NCBI RefSeq assembly: GCF_016545825.1
Contig: NC_052621.1
Location: 19,270,910 to 19,334,909, forward strand
Source of the DNA: Eucalyptus grandis
Lineage: Eukaryota; Streptophyta; Magnoliopsida; Myrtales; Myrtaceae
Reading direction: 5' to 3'
Length of the DNA: 64,000 nt
Shown: one piece after another, positions 1-11,750 of the stretch
Layout of the letters: each line of letters begins with the position of its first letter
Position numbering within the stretch: the stretch's first letter is position 1
Program-made: the position numbers and the translations under genes
The notes under the pieces: model-generated
Told to the model about the DNA's origin: nothing
What the model saw: only the letters and a program-made list of their open reading frames with translations
The model's database searches: none

Positions 1-206
1 TGGGATTGAATAAAGAAATGGGCTTTCCTCTACCAAGAGTTGAAATGCTCGATTTCCAACTAGGATTTGTTCAATGGACGCAAAAGAAAAAGCATTAAAT
101 TTCGCCGCACACGTTCTTTGCGATGAATTGGAGAGCCATACCTGAATAGAATGAAGGGGTTCCGATGAAACGTTGGGTAGAATTGACGGGGAGGGACGAG
201 AGCCAT
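1..206 (-). pseudogene. CFM3-like (CRM-domain splicing factor) 5'-exon fragment, cut by window edge
   Basis: On the minus strand an ATG at 204-206 opens a reading frame beginning MALVPPRQFYP. It matches, piece by piece, the N-terminal fragments found again at 45,606-45,995, 53,312-53,718 and 55,228-55,635. Those copies continue into the sequence [22 protein letters not shown], and a longer copy at 43,608-44,222 reaches a CRM RNA-binding domain. The family (CFM3, chloroplast group II intron splicing factor) is therefore inferred through the paralogous copies. This copy holds only the presumed transit-peptide region, is interrupted by stops and shifts (a segment near 105-120 differs from the other copies), and runs off the window at base 1. 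It is not functional as seen. Confidence 0.6.
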
Positions 207-1150
207 CGAAGAGAGAGGTATACCTATGAATCAAATCATCAAGATAACACAACTCGTCAGAAATGAGCGAAACACAGTGAGTTTTACTGAGAGAGTAACC
301 TCGGGCGGCTGGGCGAGAGAGCGGCCTCCACCAGGGGACGAGCGGCGTCCAACGGTGGCGTCCAGCTGAGCGGCGAGGCGAGCGAGGGTGACGGCGTCCA
401 GCGGCAGTGTCGAGGAAGGTCCGGCGACGGCGACGAAGACACGAGTCTCACGGCATCAACGGCGGGCACGAACGGCGCGGCGAAGACGGCGGCGGTCGCG
501 GCTCAACCCACGGCCACCCACGGCCAAGGGGGGAAGAACTCGGTTCGGGCGAGCAACGACAGCCCGGACGGCCGAGCGAGCGGCGGCAAGAGGTGGTGAC
601 GGTGGCTTGGGGAAGGCGGCGCGGACGGCGCGACAGCTCGTCGGGCTCAACGGCGAGATGGCTCGTCGGACGAGCGGTTGGTGGTGATGGTTGGGTGGCC
701 AAGAGGTGGTGGTGAGTAGGGCGTGGGGGCGGCGGTGTGGTAGTGGGTGAAGGAAGAAGAAGAGAAGAAGAAGGGGGTTCGGCCGAGAGAGAGGGAAAGA
801 GAAGAGAAATTTCCTTATCCTCTCCTAGCCTTTCGAACAAACAGAGTTCGAAATTTTATATCTCAAATTTTCTCTGCGCTCGTTGCTGCTCCGCCGTGCA
901 TCAATCGGCCGTTCCCCTGCCGTCGCCGGCGAACCACATTACGGCCGCCCCTACTCCGGTGCTCGCTTGCTTCTCTCTTCGGGTTCGTTGCTGCTCCGCG
1001 TTTGTTCCGGCGTTCCCGGGATCGCAGATGCAGCACACGGAGGAGAAGCAGCAAAGCTGCCCTTTTCATCACCTGGCAAATGGTTGAGAAACTGAGATGT
1101 AAATTTGGCGCCTTTTTTATCTTTGCTTCTTCTGTGGGATGCGATGGCAG
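207..1150. other. GC-rich stretch upstream of the nitrilase relic, no supported gene
   Basis: Bases 207-290 continue the repeat unit that flanks other CFM3 fragments (compare 45,996-46,080 and 53,719-53,810). Bases about 300-760 are very GC-rich with CGGCG runs, giving long overlapping open frames on both strands that are compositional artefacts. I searched 760-1,150 for the missing first exon of NIT4 and found no convincing counterpart. A pyrimidine-rich tract at about 1,110-1,134 followed by GCAG at 1,147-1,150 forms the acceptor of the first recognisable nitrilase exon. Confidence 0.5.
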
Positions 1151-3234
1151 ATAAGGCGGAGAGGCTGCTGGCCGAGGCAGCTTCGCACGGGTCTCAGCTG
1201 GTCGTCTTCCCCGAAGCCTTCGTCGGCGGTTACCCCCGCCGCTCCACCTTCGGCGTCATCATCGGCAATCGCACGGCGAAGGGCAGGGAGGAGTTCCCCA
1301 AGTATCACGCCTCCGCCATCGATGTTCCAGGTACTAGCTTTACCACCATGTTTTTATGGTTAGTGGGCGTTGGTTCTCTTTTGGGTTTTTTAAGATAGTT
1401 CGTTCTCACCCAGATGCAATGATTCGTAGTTTCCGATGTTGGCCCTCTCTTTGAGCTCTGTAGCTAAGTGCAGAAAGTGGGTCGACTTCCAAGATTCGCA
1501 GTGTTGAAGCAGAGTCTCTTGTTTTATCTGTAGGGTGATGAACTTGGAGCAACCTGGATACTCATATTCCGTGTTTAGAAAGATTTTCTGTTTCGGAGCT
1601 TCTTCAAATGGCTACTTTGTATATCATGTGATTGTTCAATATGTCGCTCTCATTTGTGCCATCCTACCACACGGCTCTTCTCATGCCTTCCGCATATGTT
1701 CCATGATTGATGCTTATGCAGGCCCTGAAGTTGATTGGTTAGCAGCGATGGCTGGAAAATATAAAGTTTTCCTAGTGATGGGGGTGATAGAGAGATGGAT
1801 ATACATTGTATTGCACAATCCTGTTTTTTGATCCTCAAGGTCGTTACCTTGGGAAGCACCGTAAAGTCATGCCCACGGCTCTGGAGTGTGTCATCTGGGG
1901 ATTTGGTGATGGGTTGACCATTCCAGTGTTTGATACGCCGATTGGGAAAATCGGTGCGGCCATTTGCTGGGAAAATAGAATGCCACTTCTGAGGACAGCA
2001 ATGTATGCTAAAGGTTAGCTATTCTGCATGTTTGCAGCTTGTTTTTTGCTTGACCAGGTCAAACTAGAATTCATCTCCCGGTCTCTTTCATCTCCATTGA
2101 AATGCATATATCTGCTCTTCGTGACCATGTGTACTTGAAGGAAAAGTATAGAATTAAAAAATAGATGCCATGCCAACAATTGCACACATTCTTCTGAAAC
2201 TTTGCTGCATGACGCAGCTGGTGATCTGATTTTGCCTAGTAACCATGTTCATATTTATGTTCTTACTTTAGCATAGATTTTGTGTTGCGGTTGGATATGA
2301 TAATGATATTTCTCCCACCCTGGAATTCTTGGTTATAAGTTTTAAAGCCTGTATTAGGCTGTCAAATTGGTGTCCAATCTATCTGATCAGGCTAACTTTC
2401 GTTACCTGCATTGATGTCGTTGGAACCAGTGTTGGGGTAATGTTCGGAAGTTTAACCATCACAATTCATATTAGAATGTGATTCCATGGATTGTTGTCTG
2501 TCAATGCCTTGTTGGATTGCAAAACCTTCGTACCTCCTGTTGAGGCTGGGCTTCCATGAGCCATAATTTTGATATAGAAACTACAATTAGCACAGGAATG
2601 ATGTTAGCTAAACTTGATCCAGGAAGGATTGAGAAAATCCTGTCTTCTTTATTTTGCAGGTGTTGAAATATATTGTGCACCGACAGCTGATGCGAGGGAC
2701 ACTTGGCAAGCATCTATGACACATTGCTCTTGAGGGTGGATGTTTTGTTTTATCAGCCAACCAATTTTGTCGTCGGAAAGACTACCCGCCTCCACCAGAG
2801 TATGTTTTTGCAGGAACAGATGACGATCTTAACCCAGATTCTGTCGTATGTGCTGGAGGCAGTGTAATTATATCTCCATCAGGAAATGTTTTGGCCGGAC
2901 CCAATTATGATGGCGAGGCACTCATCTCAGCTGACCTTGGTATGTTCCTTGCACTTGCAGCTCGCGTGCACTTTAAATCTCTGGAAGTTAGCTAACAAAG
3001 GAGATTCTGATCTCATTTTAGTTGTGAGGGCTTCAGGTTTTTCCTCATGAGCTTGATTTACTTATGGTGTAATGATGTGCAGACCTTGGAGAAATAGCGC
3101 GGGCCAAGTTTGATTTTGATGTGGTTGGGAATTATTCAAGGCCTGAGGTGCTTAGCCTGACCGTGGGGGACAATCCGAGTAACCCAGTTACCTTTGCATT
3201 GACATCCGGGAAGCCTGAAGGCCCTTACAAATAG
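1151..3234 (+). pseudogene. NIT4: NIT4-type nitrilase (beta-cyanoalanine nitrilase/nitrile hydratase), exon 1 missing, two frameshifts
   Basis: Four exons can be read: 1,151-1,330, 1,722-2,013, 2,660-2,939 and 3,083-3,234 (stop TAG), all with GT-AG boundaries and matching phases. NIT4 enzymes hydrolyse beta-cyanoalanine to asparagine and aspartate during cyanide detoxification. The three catalytic positions of the nitrilase family are all present: Glu in VVFPEAF, Lys in GKHRK and Cys in [10 protein letters not shown]. The C-terminus resembles NIT4 ([21 protein letters not shown]). Breaks: no first exon (the usual TVRATVVQAS region) upstream; a 2-base loss at about 1,790-1,794, where family members read IERDGY; and a 2-base loss at about 2,719-2,724 in the MTHIALEGG segment, which creates an early TGA. 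Either shift alone would truncate the protein. Because both are 2-base losses, a sequencing error cannot be excluded, but the lost exon 1 supports a pseudogene. Confidence 0.85.
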
Positions 3235-3999
3235 GTTATGTTTTCTTTCACGGAGCCAGGTCCAAATCATGGCAAATAACGCCTAGCAAATGTTGGTCCC
3301 AGTGGGAACCTTCTGATTGTTTGTTTCAACTTTTTGGACTCCTGATTGTTTGTTCAACTTTTTCGACTTCATGGGCTATTGTAAATTCTGATTGCAAGCA
3401 ACATAGTTCATAAATACTTCCTGCTTGATAGTTGAGAAAGCAATGTTATATTTCAGTTGCACAGCAAACATGTCTGTATCCCATGCAGTAGGACTCTTGT
3501 AACTAGTCTGTCTCTTGGCAATGAAATAAGAACATTAATGACTTATCATGAATTAATTCGATCTTTTCTTTCGGTAGATCAATGACGAGTTCTTTTTTTT
3601 TTATCTGTTCGGCCAGTTGACGACGAAATGAGTTGTTAAGGAGCACATGGAATGATGAAGAGCATAGGTGGAATTGTTCTCTCATGTTGATCATAACTCT
3701 CGTGGAAAAGTTCATTTTAAGTTCTTTCAGGCAGATGACACCGGTCTTGCAAACTGGGACAGCAGCAACACCAACATGGTACTTAGCAGCAAGGACTAAA
3801 ATTGCGAATTGGGATGGTTTTTAATATCAGCACTAGACCAGCAACACATACAATTATAGTATCAAAATTCTCGAATAGGACTAACGCGAGGACATCATTC
3901 GCTAGCAATTTCTAGTATTCCCTGCCTGACATGGAGATGAGCGCAAAAGGAAGAAGGAAAAAACCTCTTTAATCCTGACTCGCTTTGATTTCGCATTCA
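3235..3999. other. Intergenic, 3' flank of nitrilase relic
   Basis: No conserved reading frame was recognised. The first part is the likely 3' UTR of the nitrilase relic. The rest is ordinary AT-rich spacer between two convergent gene relics. Confidence 0.5.
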
Positions 4000-5331
4000 T
4001 TACTCTACCACAGTCCAACTCTCCATGCCGTGATCTTGCAGAGGCAAGGACTGGCTCCATGGCCTGATCAGATTGGCGAAATTCGACAGCTGATGGTCCT
4101 TCAGGCCTGCGAGTGCTCTGTTTCTTCTGGTTTCGTCTTCCTTGTTGCTGTCCATTTTAGCCGGCGAGAAGAACTCTATTAGTCTCCCTGCGTTGAACCC
4201 ATTCAGGTTGTCATGAGTTCTGGCACCGTCGTGAAGATTCGCCCCTTTAGAGTTTCCTCTTCCTAAGGAGATGCTCTCCCATTGAATTTTGTCGGATGAA
4301 GATCTCCTCCCATTGAAGTTGAACTCATTATCTACCGAGACCCATTTCGAGTTCTCTTGATTAGTATTGTCGTGCGCGTAGCTCCACTTGTAGCTCCTGG
4401 TGTTGTTGTCCATGTTCAATTCGATCGAATGAAGATCGCTTTCTGCAGATTCATTTCCTTCGCACTCCTCTCCATCAGCTTCTTTATTTTCTCAGAATAA
4501 TTCGTTTTCAGTGCATTCAAGATTGATCTTGTCGTTCAAGAACGCCTCGAGCTCCTTGGCTTTCTCTGATTTCGGAGAATTCTCATCTTTACTCATTTTG
4601 GATCTCATGTAGGCCTCGAGCTGAGCCCTCAGCTTTTCAACGGTGGCATTCTTCTCTTCAAAACGGTACTTGGCCTCTGAAAGTTTCGTCTGCACTCTCT
4701 CCTCGCGCAAAACATCCGCTAGCTGAAGTATTTCCCTCTCCTTCTCCACCTCTTCAAGAACTTTGGCGGATTCTCTCTTCAATTCTTCCACTTGCGCCTG
4801 GTCCTCTCCAATCCCTCTCGCTAACTCGTCGCAGACCTGCTCCAATATTTCCTTAGCCCTCTTCTCACTCTCGAGCTCTTTCATCGCCTTGGAAAGAGAT
4901 GACTTCATGCCAGCCAGTTCTTGGCCAAGCTTCTTGTTTAGTCTCTCCGTTTGTCTTCTCAATTTCTTTTCCACGTCGACTTCCTCTGCCATTTGTGAAA
5001 TGGCAGTGCAGATTCGTTCCCGCTCCTTTCTTCTCCAAGACGCCTTTTCTTCTGCGAAATGCTTCATGAGGAAATCAATCTGGTGAGAATGAGACCTCTC
5101 TTCACGGATCAACTGCTCAACCTGGATGATGGAACGATCGAGCTCGACTCCTAAGGCTGAGACGAGGGCTATAGTCGGTTTATGTTGCTTCTCGAGACCA
5201 CCAACCCGAAAAAGAACTTTCAGAAGCTCCTTCGACGTGGTTAAACTACTAACGACGTCCTTTAGAGGGCTCAATGACAAGAACCAAGACCTCATAAACT
5301 CATGACTTCCATCAAATCTCTGAAAGGACAA
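4000..5331 (-). pseudogene. Coiled-coil protein fragment of the At5g41620 type with an in-frame stop
   Basis: The minus strand carries a 280-codon frame (5,331 down to 4,492) and, in exactly the same frame, a second block (4,490 down to 4,000) separated only by one TGA at 4,492-4,494. The first block has SKELLKVL, QHKPTIALVSALGVELD, EEKASWRRKERERI, KKLRRQTERLNKKLGQELA and LEQVCDELARGIGED, a set I associate with plant uncharacterised coiled-coil proteins of the At5g41620 group. The second block (SIELNMDNNTRSYKWSY...KIQWESISL) is typical of their C-terminal tail. Much of the first block is heptad-like coiled coil, with no membrane segment. The upstream exons of the family are not seen before 5,331; roughly the first 30 codons (MSFQRFDGSHEF...) look like read-through of intron or flank. 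Function of the family is unknown to me. I call it a pseudogene because of the missing 5' part and the stop. Confidence 0.7.
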
Positions 5332-7964
5332 GTCAGCGACCGAACTCCCAAAATTTCACAAGAAATGCCCAACTTCTCAGCACTAAAAGTTCTGCAAGCA
5401 AACGAAGCTAGCGACGAAAGCATTATAGAAGAAGGGGGGTTTTGAAGGGCAAAAAAAAGATTGACAATGCAATCCTATGTCACTCAGAGTAAAAATAAGC
5501 GTTTTATCCTTTTCCTGAATGCAGTAACTTTCATAAATATGGAAGTAAATAAATGATGAAAATTTGATGGTGTACCAGCAAATCCATTATGTCGATGTAT
5601 TTGAAACATTCACGATGCTTTCTAGTTGCTATGGTATATATTCAGAAACAAAAATAACTAAGGACTGTTATAGCCTCTTTCTCCAAGATGCCCATAAGAG
5701 GAAAGGACATATCTAATATACACATATCAATGGATGCAGGATGAGACGATCTTACTGGAAGTTTCTTGAAGAAAGCTTCTCGAGTACTGCATGGATGATG
5801 CTGGGATTAAATTTAGAAGGCAAGGATGACTTCACAAGCCAATCTTTTGGTGGGTACAACTGACATAAAATTGATATTAAAGTAAATATTCCAATGCTTT
5901 TTGGAGTTATGTATTTTACTGAAATAGTTATCATATGCCACTTTTCTTGATTCATATGCCAAAAATCAAATTTAGCAGGAAAAGAGAGCTGTAAATAAGT
6001 AGACGAAAGTAATGGAGTGAGTGGAGAAAGGGGCAAAAAATTTGTAGAAGCTATATGCTAAAGTCCAATATTTTAAGGCTGGCCTGAATAAAAAGAGGAA
6101 AGTAAAGTCAAAAGTTTTGATACTGCCCTGGAAAAACATCCAAGTACAACCAGATATACTTATTGTCTAGCAAAGGAAATTGATCACATCTTATGACTTC
6201 TGTCGGGTATCATTGTAACTCAAAAATCAAAGTTAAATCTGAATAGGACTTTATGTTATCTCATCACACCAATTCCCTCTGACTCCTAAACTTCCAAGAG
6301 AAAATATATAGTATCTACATCGTATGCTATTCCAGTTTACTTGAAGAGGACCAGCAGGATTGGTCTGAAGTTTGAACTAGGAAAGATACAAATGTTTTCC
6401 ATAGAATGCATGCACATCATCAATTTAGAGAGGTAAACACATTATACAAGAAAGTTTGGATACCTTCATATTTGATGCTATAGAGACCACATAACTCATT
6501 GGAGAGATCTTATCCTGATTGTACAACAATCGTCTCCCTTACAGCTGCAATCTTCACCGAAAGATTAAATTAGGATCCACACAGAACCTCTGACATTCAT
6601 ATTTAATCACACAAGATGAGGTACTCATACAGGGTGGGTTCAGAATCCTTTAATTCCAATTCAAACTTGAATCACATTTACTCATTCCATGCCACTGCCA
6701 TTTATGATCAATTCGACAGATTTAATGTACTTTGCAATTTGGAAATGTTATGCCTAATTTTCTAGTCACGTACGAAATGCAAAAATTTACTCATTCCTTT
6801 CTTCTTTTTGGTGCAAAAGACAGATTTAAAATACCATTTTACCCATTTCAAAATATATTAGACATGGAAGCATGTACACACGGTAGTGTCTGCAAGTGTG
6901 TTTAGCTACTGCTCAACAAATCAATGACAAAGATTAGAGAATTACGATCTCTTTCTTTTTTATCAGGCCTGTCAAAAACCAACCTTGATGCTGTTAAAAT
7001 GTCCAACCCAAAAGTTTAAGCTGTTAAGTGTAAGGAGACCACATGAATATAAGGCCCATATAAGCCCAGTAGACATGCGATGTGAGTTACTTCAACAAAT
7101 GCGTTATTCTCTTTTAACACAAATGAGGTAGTGCTTTCTCATTTGACAAACTAAAAGCAACTATTCTAGTAAGAAAAGTACCCTCAACAAGCTTCTTGAA
7201 CTTGTAAGCTTACATTATAATGCATTACCATGTTACGAAAGTCACAATCAAAGATAGAGCTGCAAGGACCAAAATTTAGATGACTTCCCTTCCATTGAAG
7301 CTCTAATGGATACATCTGCCAGTTCTATCCGTATTCAGAGTCATCCAATAAATTTTTTCTCCACATTTTGTAGAACTTTTGCCATGATGGAAACATCATC
7401 ACATTTGTGACAACTTCAGCCAAAACAAATGTTCAACAATATGCTTGTCACGAAGATTCTACACATCACCTCTGTCATGTAACAATGGCCATTTCGTCCT
7501 CCTTGTACAATCAATGCACAGAAGTCAGCTACCAAGATGAGCAATGGAGATTTCATTTTATTTCAGTTTGACAAAACTGGACTTAATCAAAATGTTGCTT
7601 TTGACTGTCTCAATCCCCAAGTGACGACGCAGAATCGTCTACGTGAAATTTGGATGCAGTCTAAACTATTAATTATCAGTTAGCCATACTTAAGTCCGCA
7701 ACAAAAGTTTCTCATGTTTGTGTTGAGTTAATCTCAAGGGAAGACAAATGCTCAACTCCTCAAAATGATAGAATGCATGTTCTCTGGCAATCCGAAGCAA
7801 GTTTAACTTTGTAAGGACTCAGAGATGATACTTTGTAATAAAGTGTAATACCGATCACATTCATGTCAATGACGGATACACCGCAGCCCAAATCTACAGG
7901 AAAGGGAGGCGAGGAATCATACAGTGGGCACTTTTCTCTCTTCAAATCACGATAGCAATAATCA
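5332..7964. other. AT-rich intergenic sequence
   Basis: About 2.6 kb without a supportable gene on either strand; only short open frames without family resemblance. The end near 7,964 is the likely 3' UTR of the minus-strand ARPC5A gene. Confidence 0.5.
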
Positions 7965-10900
7965 TCATACTGTATTTGTGGTGTCTGCTAGGGAACGAAG
8001 TATGCACCCCAAGCCAGCCCTCTCCGTGAGTCTTTCGTGAATCCGCAGGCACTGGTCACAGGTGGGGCGATCCCCTGTAGACAAGCCTCTGTACAAGTAT
8101 CTGGCAAGCAACGAGAGGATCAAATTAATGAGGTAGGTTCTGGTTTTACAGATATGCTGTATGTGGGAAAAGAAGAAGGCATTAACGAACGAAACGTAGC
8201 ACACACGAACTACAACAGCGATAGCATTTGCACACTGAATTCTCTTACTACTCACTAGAGAAGGAATGCATGTTTAACTCCATCAAAGGCCTTAACAATA
8301 ACGGTAATCCAAGCAAGATGGTAATGATCAGATGAGGAATAAATAATACATGGGGAAACTCTGCTCTCCTCGAATCGGACTTATTGGCCAGCCAAACAAC
8401 AAAACCAACTGGTCAATAAATATATCTACCTTTAATCTCAGTTAACCATGGTAAAATTAGAAGACAATGCTCAATTTGCTGGTCATGAGACCATAGTTGC
8501 ATGATGAGCCTGAAGGTCAATGTAAAATGCATGTACATACATAAGGCAAACAACAGATGCCATCAAATCCCATCTACTTAATAACCAGTCCTAAATGATG
8601 ATGTTCACAGCCGTAAGAACATTCAAGTACTTTGACGATGACCTCAAGACAATTTTTGTTGGATACCATCTTGTCAGTTTAGACTAACTCAAGTACCAAT
8701 AGCGATAAAGAAACATCCCCAGAGTATTTGCATATAATTCTCCAAGGAGAGTTAGATAATGCTCTAAGCCAGTCTTAAGCATTGACAAGCCAATAAGTCA
8801 TATTTGCAGTATCCATAGAATAAGATAGGTTTCAAGTGCTGATGAAAAGAAGGAACATGTTCTCCAACCAGAAAGAAAAGTATTGTGCTATCAAACGCAA
8901 TTTATCTGGTCAAATGACACTGTTATGGACAGGAAGGAATTTTAAATACATTACTGCAGGGAGACCGGGGAAAACAGCATGCAATTGTCTTGTATGATCA
9001 TTATATGCCAAAATTCAGTGAGTGAGAAGAACACACGAGACGAATGAACATGGTACTACTTTTTTTCTGGCTGAGTTGTGAAGACTATGGCAAGCCAATA
9101 GAGTATGGCACCTTGGTGAAAATGGAATCTAAACCAGAATCCTGCAGAAACAAAATTATTCTACTCCTGCTTGAAACCGGCCTTGAGATCAAGCTAACCC
9201 CAAAAGTTATCAATTTAATTCCTCTCCTTCCAATCACTCATAACAGAAATACCATTAGATCAACCTACTCAGAAGTCTCAGGGATTTGATCTAGAAAGGA
9301 GATCTTTTAGGACTAGATTGCATGACTAGATTTTGGCACTCAATACAACGAACAAAGAAGCAACCAATAAGGACTTTGTCGATAAAATTTATGAAATGCC
9401 TTGTCTAGAATTCGGGGAAAGCTACACGTCATCATAGTTTTGAGACAATCTAAACCAGGAGTTGCTTCTGCTACTCTAGATCCACAACCACCCCAAGCAT
9501 TAACACATATAACCCCAGGACAGGAGCAACTATCATTGAGCATATCTTACCATCTATTCCAAATTGACAACCTTACCTGCCCTGCTTTATCCTCTCCAGT
9601 CTATCATTCTTATACTTCGTTTAGAAGGCAAGGATGGGATGAAAATGGAAAGAAAATTTAAATTTCTGTCCTCTCTGCGCCAAAGTTTCAAACTTTACCC
9701 CAATTTTCCTTCCCCTCCCCTCCTTCCCAAACAAAGCATTGGTACTGATCCTTGGGAAGAGGCAACTAGAATGCCTAATACAAATCACATTGTAGCAATA
9801 AAGAAAGTCCAGCTTAGTCTGAGCATAGCCTCTAAAAGGGCTTTTCTTTGGGAATAGGAATCCCTATACACTCTAACTTGACTGCCTTGCATAGTTTAAC
9901 AAGGTTTGTTCCTTCAAAAAATGGGGTGTCAACAAATAAGTAGAGCAATCACAAGTAGCATAATTCAGTGAATTCACAATACAACAACACAAACATTTTA
10001 ACAAGGCCTTAAATAGATAGACTATGATCAGCCAAAGCATACAATTAATTGTAGTTACTGGCGCAACCTATTCTTCATAAGCAAAATTGAGAAACTGATA
10101 ACCTAAACCAAAGTGGTAGGCTATTCCTTAGCAAAGTTATGGTCAAATTTCATAAATGGTAATTCTTCCAAGATCACTTCATTAGTTTGAGTTATTCTCA
10201 CCCAATTATTTGTAGGTTTGAACACCAGAAATAAGAAAATGAATATCAAACTAAGTTGTTGGGGTAAAAAAAACGTGAAGTCTTCAGAGATCCTAACGTG
10301 CCAACCCTGATGACACAGATAAACCAATGAACTGAAGAGACAGTTTGCTGTTTCTAGTCATTACATCACCCATGAATTCTTGATCTTTATTAAATATCTC
10401 TACTAAAAGCTGCAGCCACAACAAATAGCTCAATAATTAAGCCCTTCACAACCGATAATCATTAGGCATAATCGTCACTACCCAATGAGCCCATAATCCT
10501 TATGTTAATCTGTATCAAGGGACTACAGGAGTACTCAAATGTCCCATTGAAAGAACAAGACAGTTGAGTGAAAATATTAAGCCCTTCACAAACCCCCACA
10601 CACAGTGGCATTTCGGCATTGATATCACTTGTGCCTTCAAGCGCTACAAACTTAATGGAAACAAGAAAACCATCCCCTGTGCCTTAAATTGCTACCATCA
10701 CTCCAAACATTTCAATTCCACGGTAAAGATTACTAAGCAAACACGAAGCAATAAATCCGAACAAGCATCGACAACATATGGGTACGGAAAACAGGGAAAA
10801 GACAGCGCAACACTCACTTCATGAGGATGTTGTAGTACTCGGGATCCAGGGAAGAGAACAGGGCATCCAGATCCTTCATCGCCATTATCGCTCTGTGCAC

Positions 10901-11205
10901 CACTATCCAGTTCGCCGATTGCAAAGACCGCGACTTCACCACCCGGAAAGATCTACCGATACAAGCAGCAAACACCCACAAAAAAAAAAAAAAAAAAACA
11001 GGGCAAACCTTGCATCGCTTGTCCCGCGTGTTCGGAGGCGATCCTTCGAGGGCGGTCTTGAGAGCCTCCACCAGCTTCGACCTGCACGCGACGAAACGAA
11101 ACACGAGGAAATGCGGAGGTGGGTCAGCTCAAAATCAATCCGGCGAAATCGCGGACGGAAAGGCGGCAAGAGAGGGATCGAGGAGGGGAAGTTTACTGCT
11201 TGAGC

Positions 11206-11237
<32 letters not shown>

Positions 11238-11297
11238 CCTGGAGATGATGGCCTCCACGTTGTCCGCCTCCACAAAGTCGTCCGTTGCCACCATCAT
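7965..11297 (-). CDS. ARPC5A: Actin-related protein 2/3 complex subunit 5A (p16-Arc), four exons
   Basis: Exons on the minus strand: 11,297-11,197, 11,081-11,009, 10,933-10,818 and 8,100-7,965 (stop TGA), joined in phase to 141 residues; the Arabidopsis protein is about 132. The product is the small ARPC5 subunit of the Arp2/3 complex, which nucleates branched actin filaments in the cytoplasm. Diagnostic pieces are FVEADNVEAIISRIEHKSRKIE, VEALKTALEGSPP, SANWIVVHRAIMAMKD and the C-terminal YLYRGLSTGDRPTCDQC. The start is ambiguous between ATGs at 11,297 and 11,294. Oddity: exon 3 should begin at SANW (10,918), but the bases before it are AA instead of AG. The nearest AG lies 15 bases upstream and gives an in-frame five-residue insertion, SRSLQ. 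The third intron is 2.7 kb. Residue conservation suggests a working gene if the upstream acceptor is used; confirmation needs a transcript. Confidence 0.87.
8101..10817 (-). other. Intron 3 of ARPC5A (2.7 kb)
   Basis: Bounded by a GTGAGT donor (minus strand, 10,817-10,812) and a CAG acceptor next to 8,100. The interior is AT-rich with no recognised coding segment or intact mobile element. The short open frames at 9,044-9,857 show no family resemblance. Confidence 0.75.
10919..10933 (-). promoter_or_regulatory. Altered splice-acceptor region of ARPC5A exon 3
   Basis: On the minus strand the sequence before TCGGCG (the codons for SA of SANW) ends in TTTGCAA, where a canonical acceptor would read TTTGCAG. 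The next AG upstream ends just before 10,933 and keeps the frame with 15 extra bases. Single-base AG-to-AA change is the simplest reading; an assembly error is possible. Confidence 0.5.
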
Positions 11298-11750
11298 TCT
11301 GGCGAAGCGCCAAAAAAGTAACTGAATAACTGGCACTTCATATAATGCGTCGGCAAGTAACTGAATCGCCAAATACTCGAAGAAGTTCTTCAAAAAACTT
11401 CTCTGTCCCTCCAAATTTTTTCCATATCCATAAATTTCAAAATCAGGGAACCACAAGACACATTTTATTGACTTCCACAGAACTTGTCTCTCCGCAGATT
11501 TCCTTATGATGGTCTGGTATGGGTGATGAAGGTCCCCACATAATCTTGGCATCAGTCAATGACGGGTCGAATATGGAGGATTCAAGGAGAGATGTGGTGG
11601 TGGCCATTCTTAAAGGATCATAATTGCATAAGCCACAGCCTCCCCTTCGATAACGCCAGATAAATCTAGTTCAATTCTAGAAGATAACCAGCGAAGCTCA
11701 CAATCAACCTAGCCTTCAAAATGCGTCGGCGATTATACTCCGGTAGTTAC
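11298..11750. other. Spacer between ARPC5A and the PIG-U relic
   Basis: The ARPC5A frame stays open upstream to 11,552 but the added residues match no family. An 11-base direct repeat, AATGCGTCGGC, occurs at 11,344-11,354 and 11,720-11,730. The 365 bases between have no obvious inverted ends, so an insertion with target duplication is only a possibility. Confidence 0.4.

Noticed and set aside
284..1095. Several overlapping open frames of 60-135 codons on both strands
   Set aside because: They arise in very GC-rich CGGCG sequence, overlap in all frames and resemble no protein family.
11193..11552. Longer ARPC5A with 85 extra N-terminal residues
   Set aside because: The frame is open upstream, but the added residues do not fit the conserved ARPC5 start and lie in the 5' leader or promoter.
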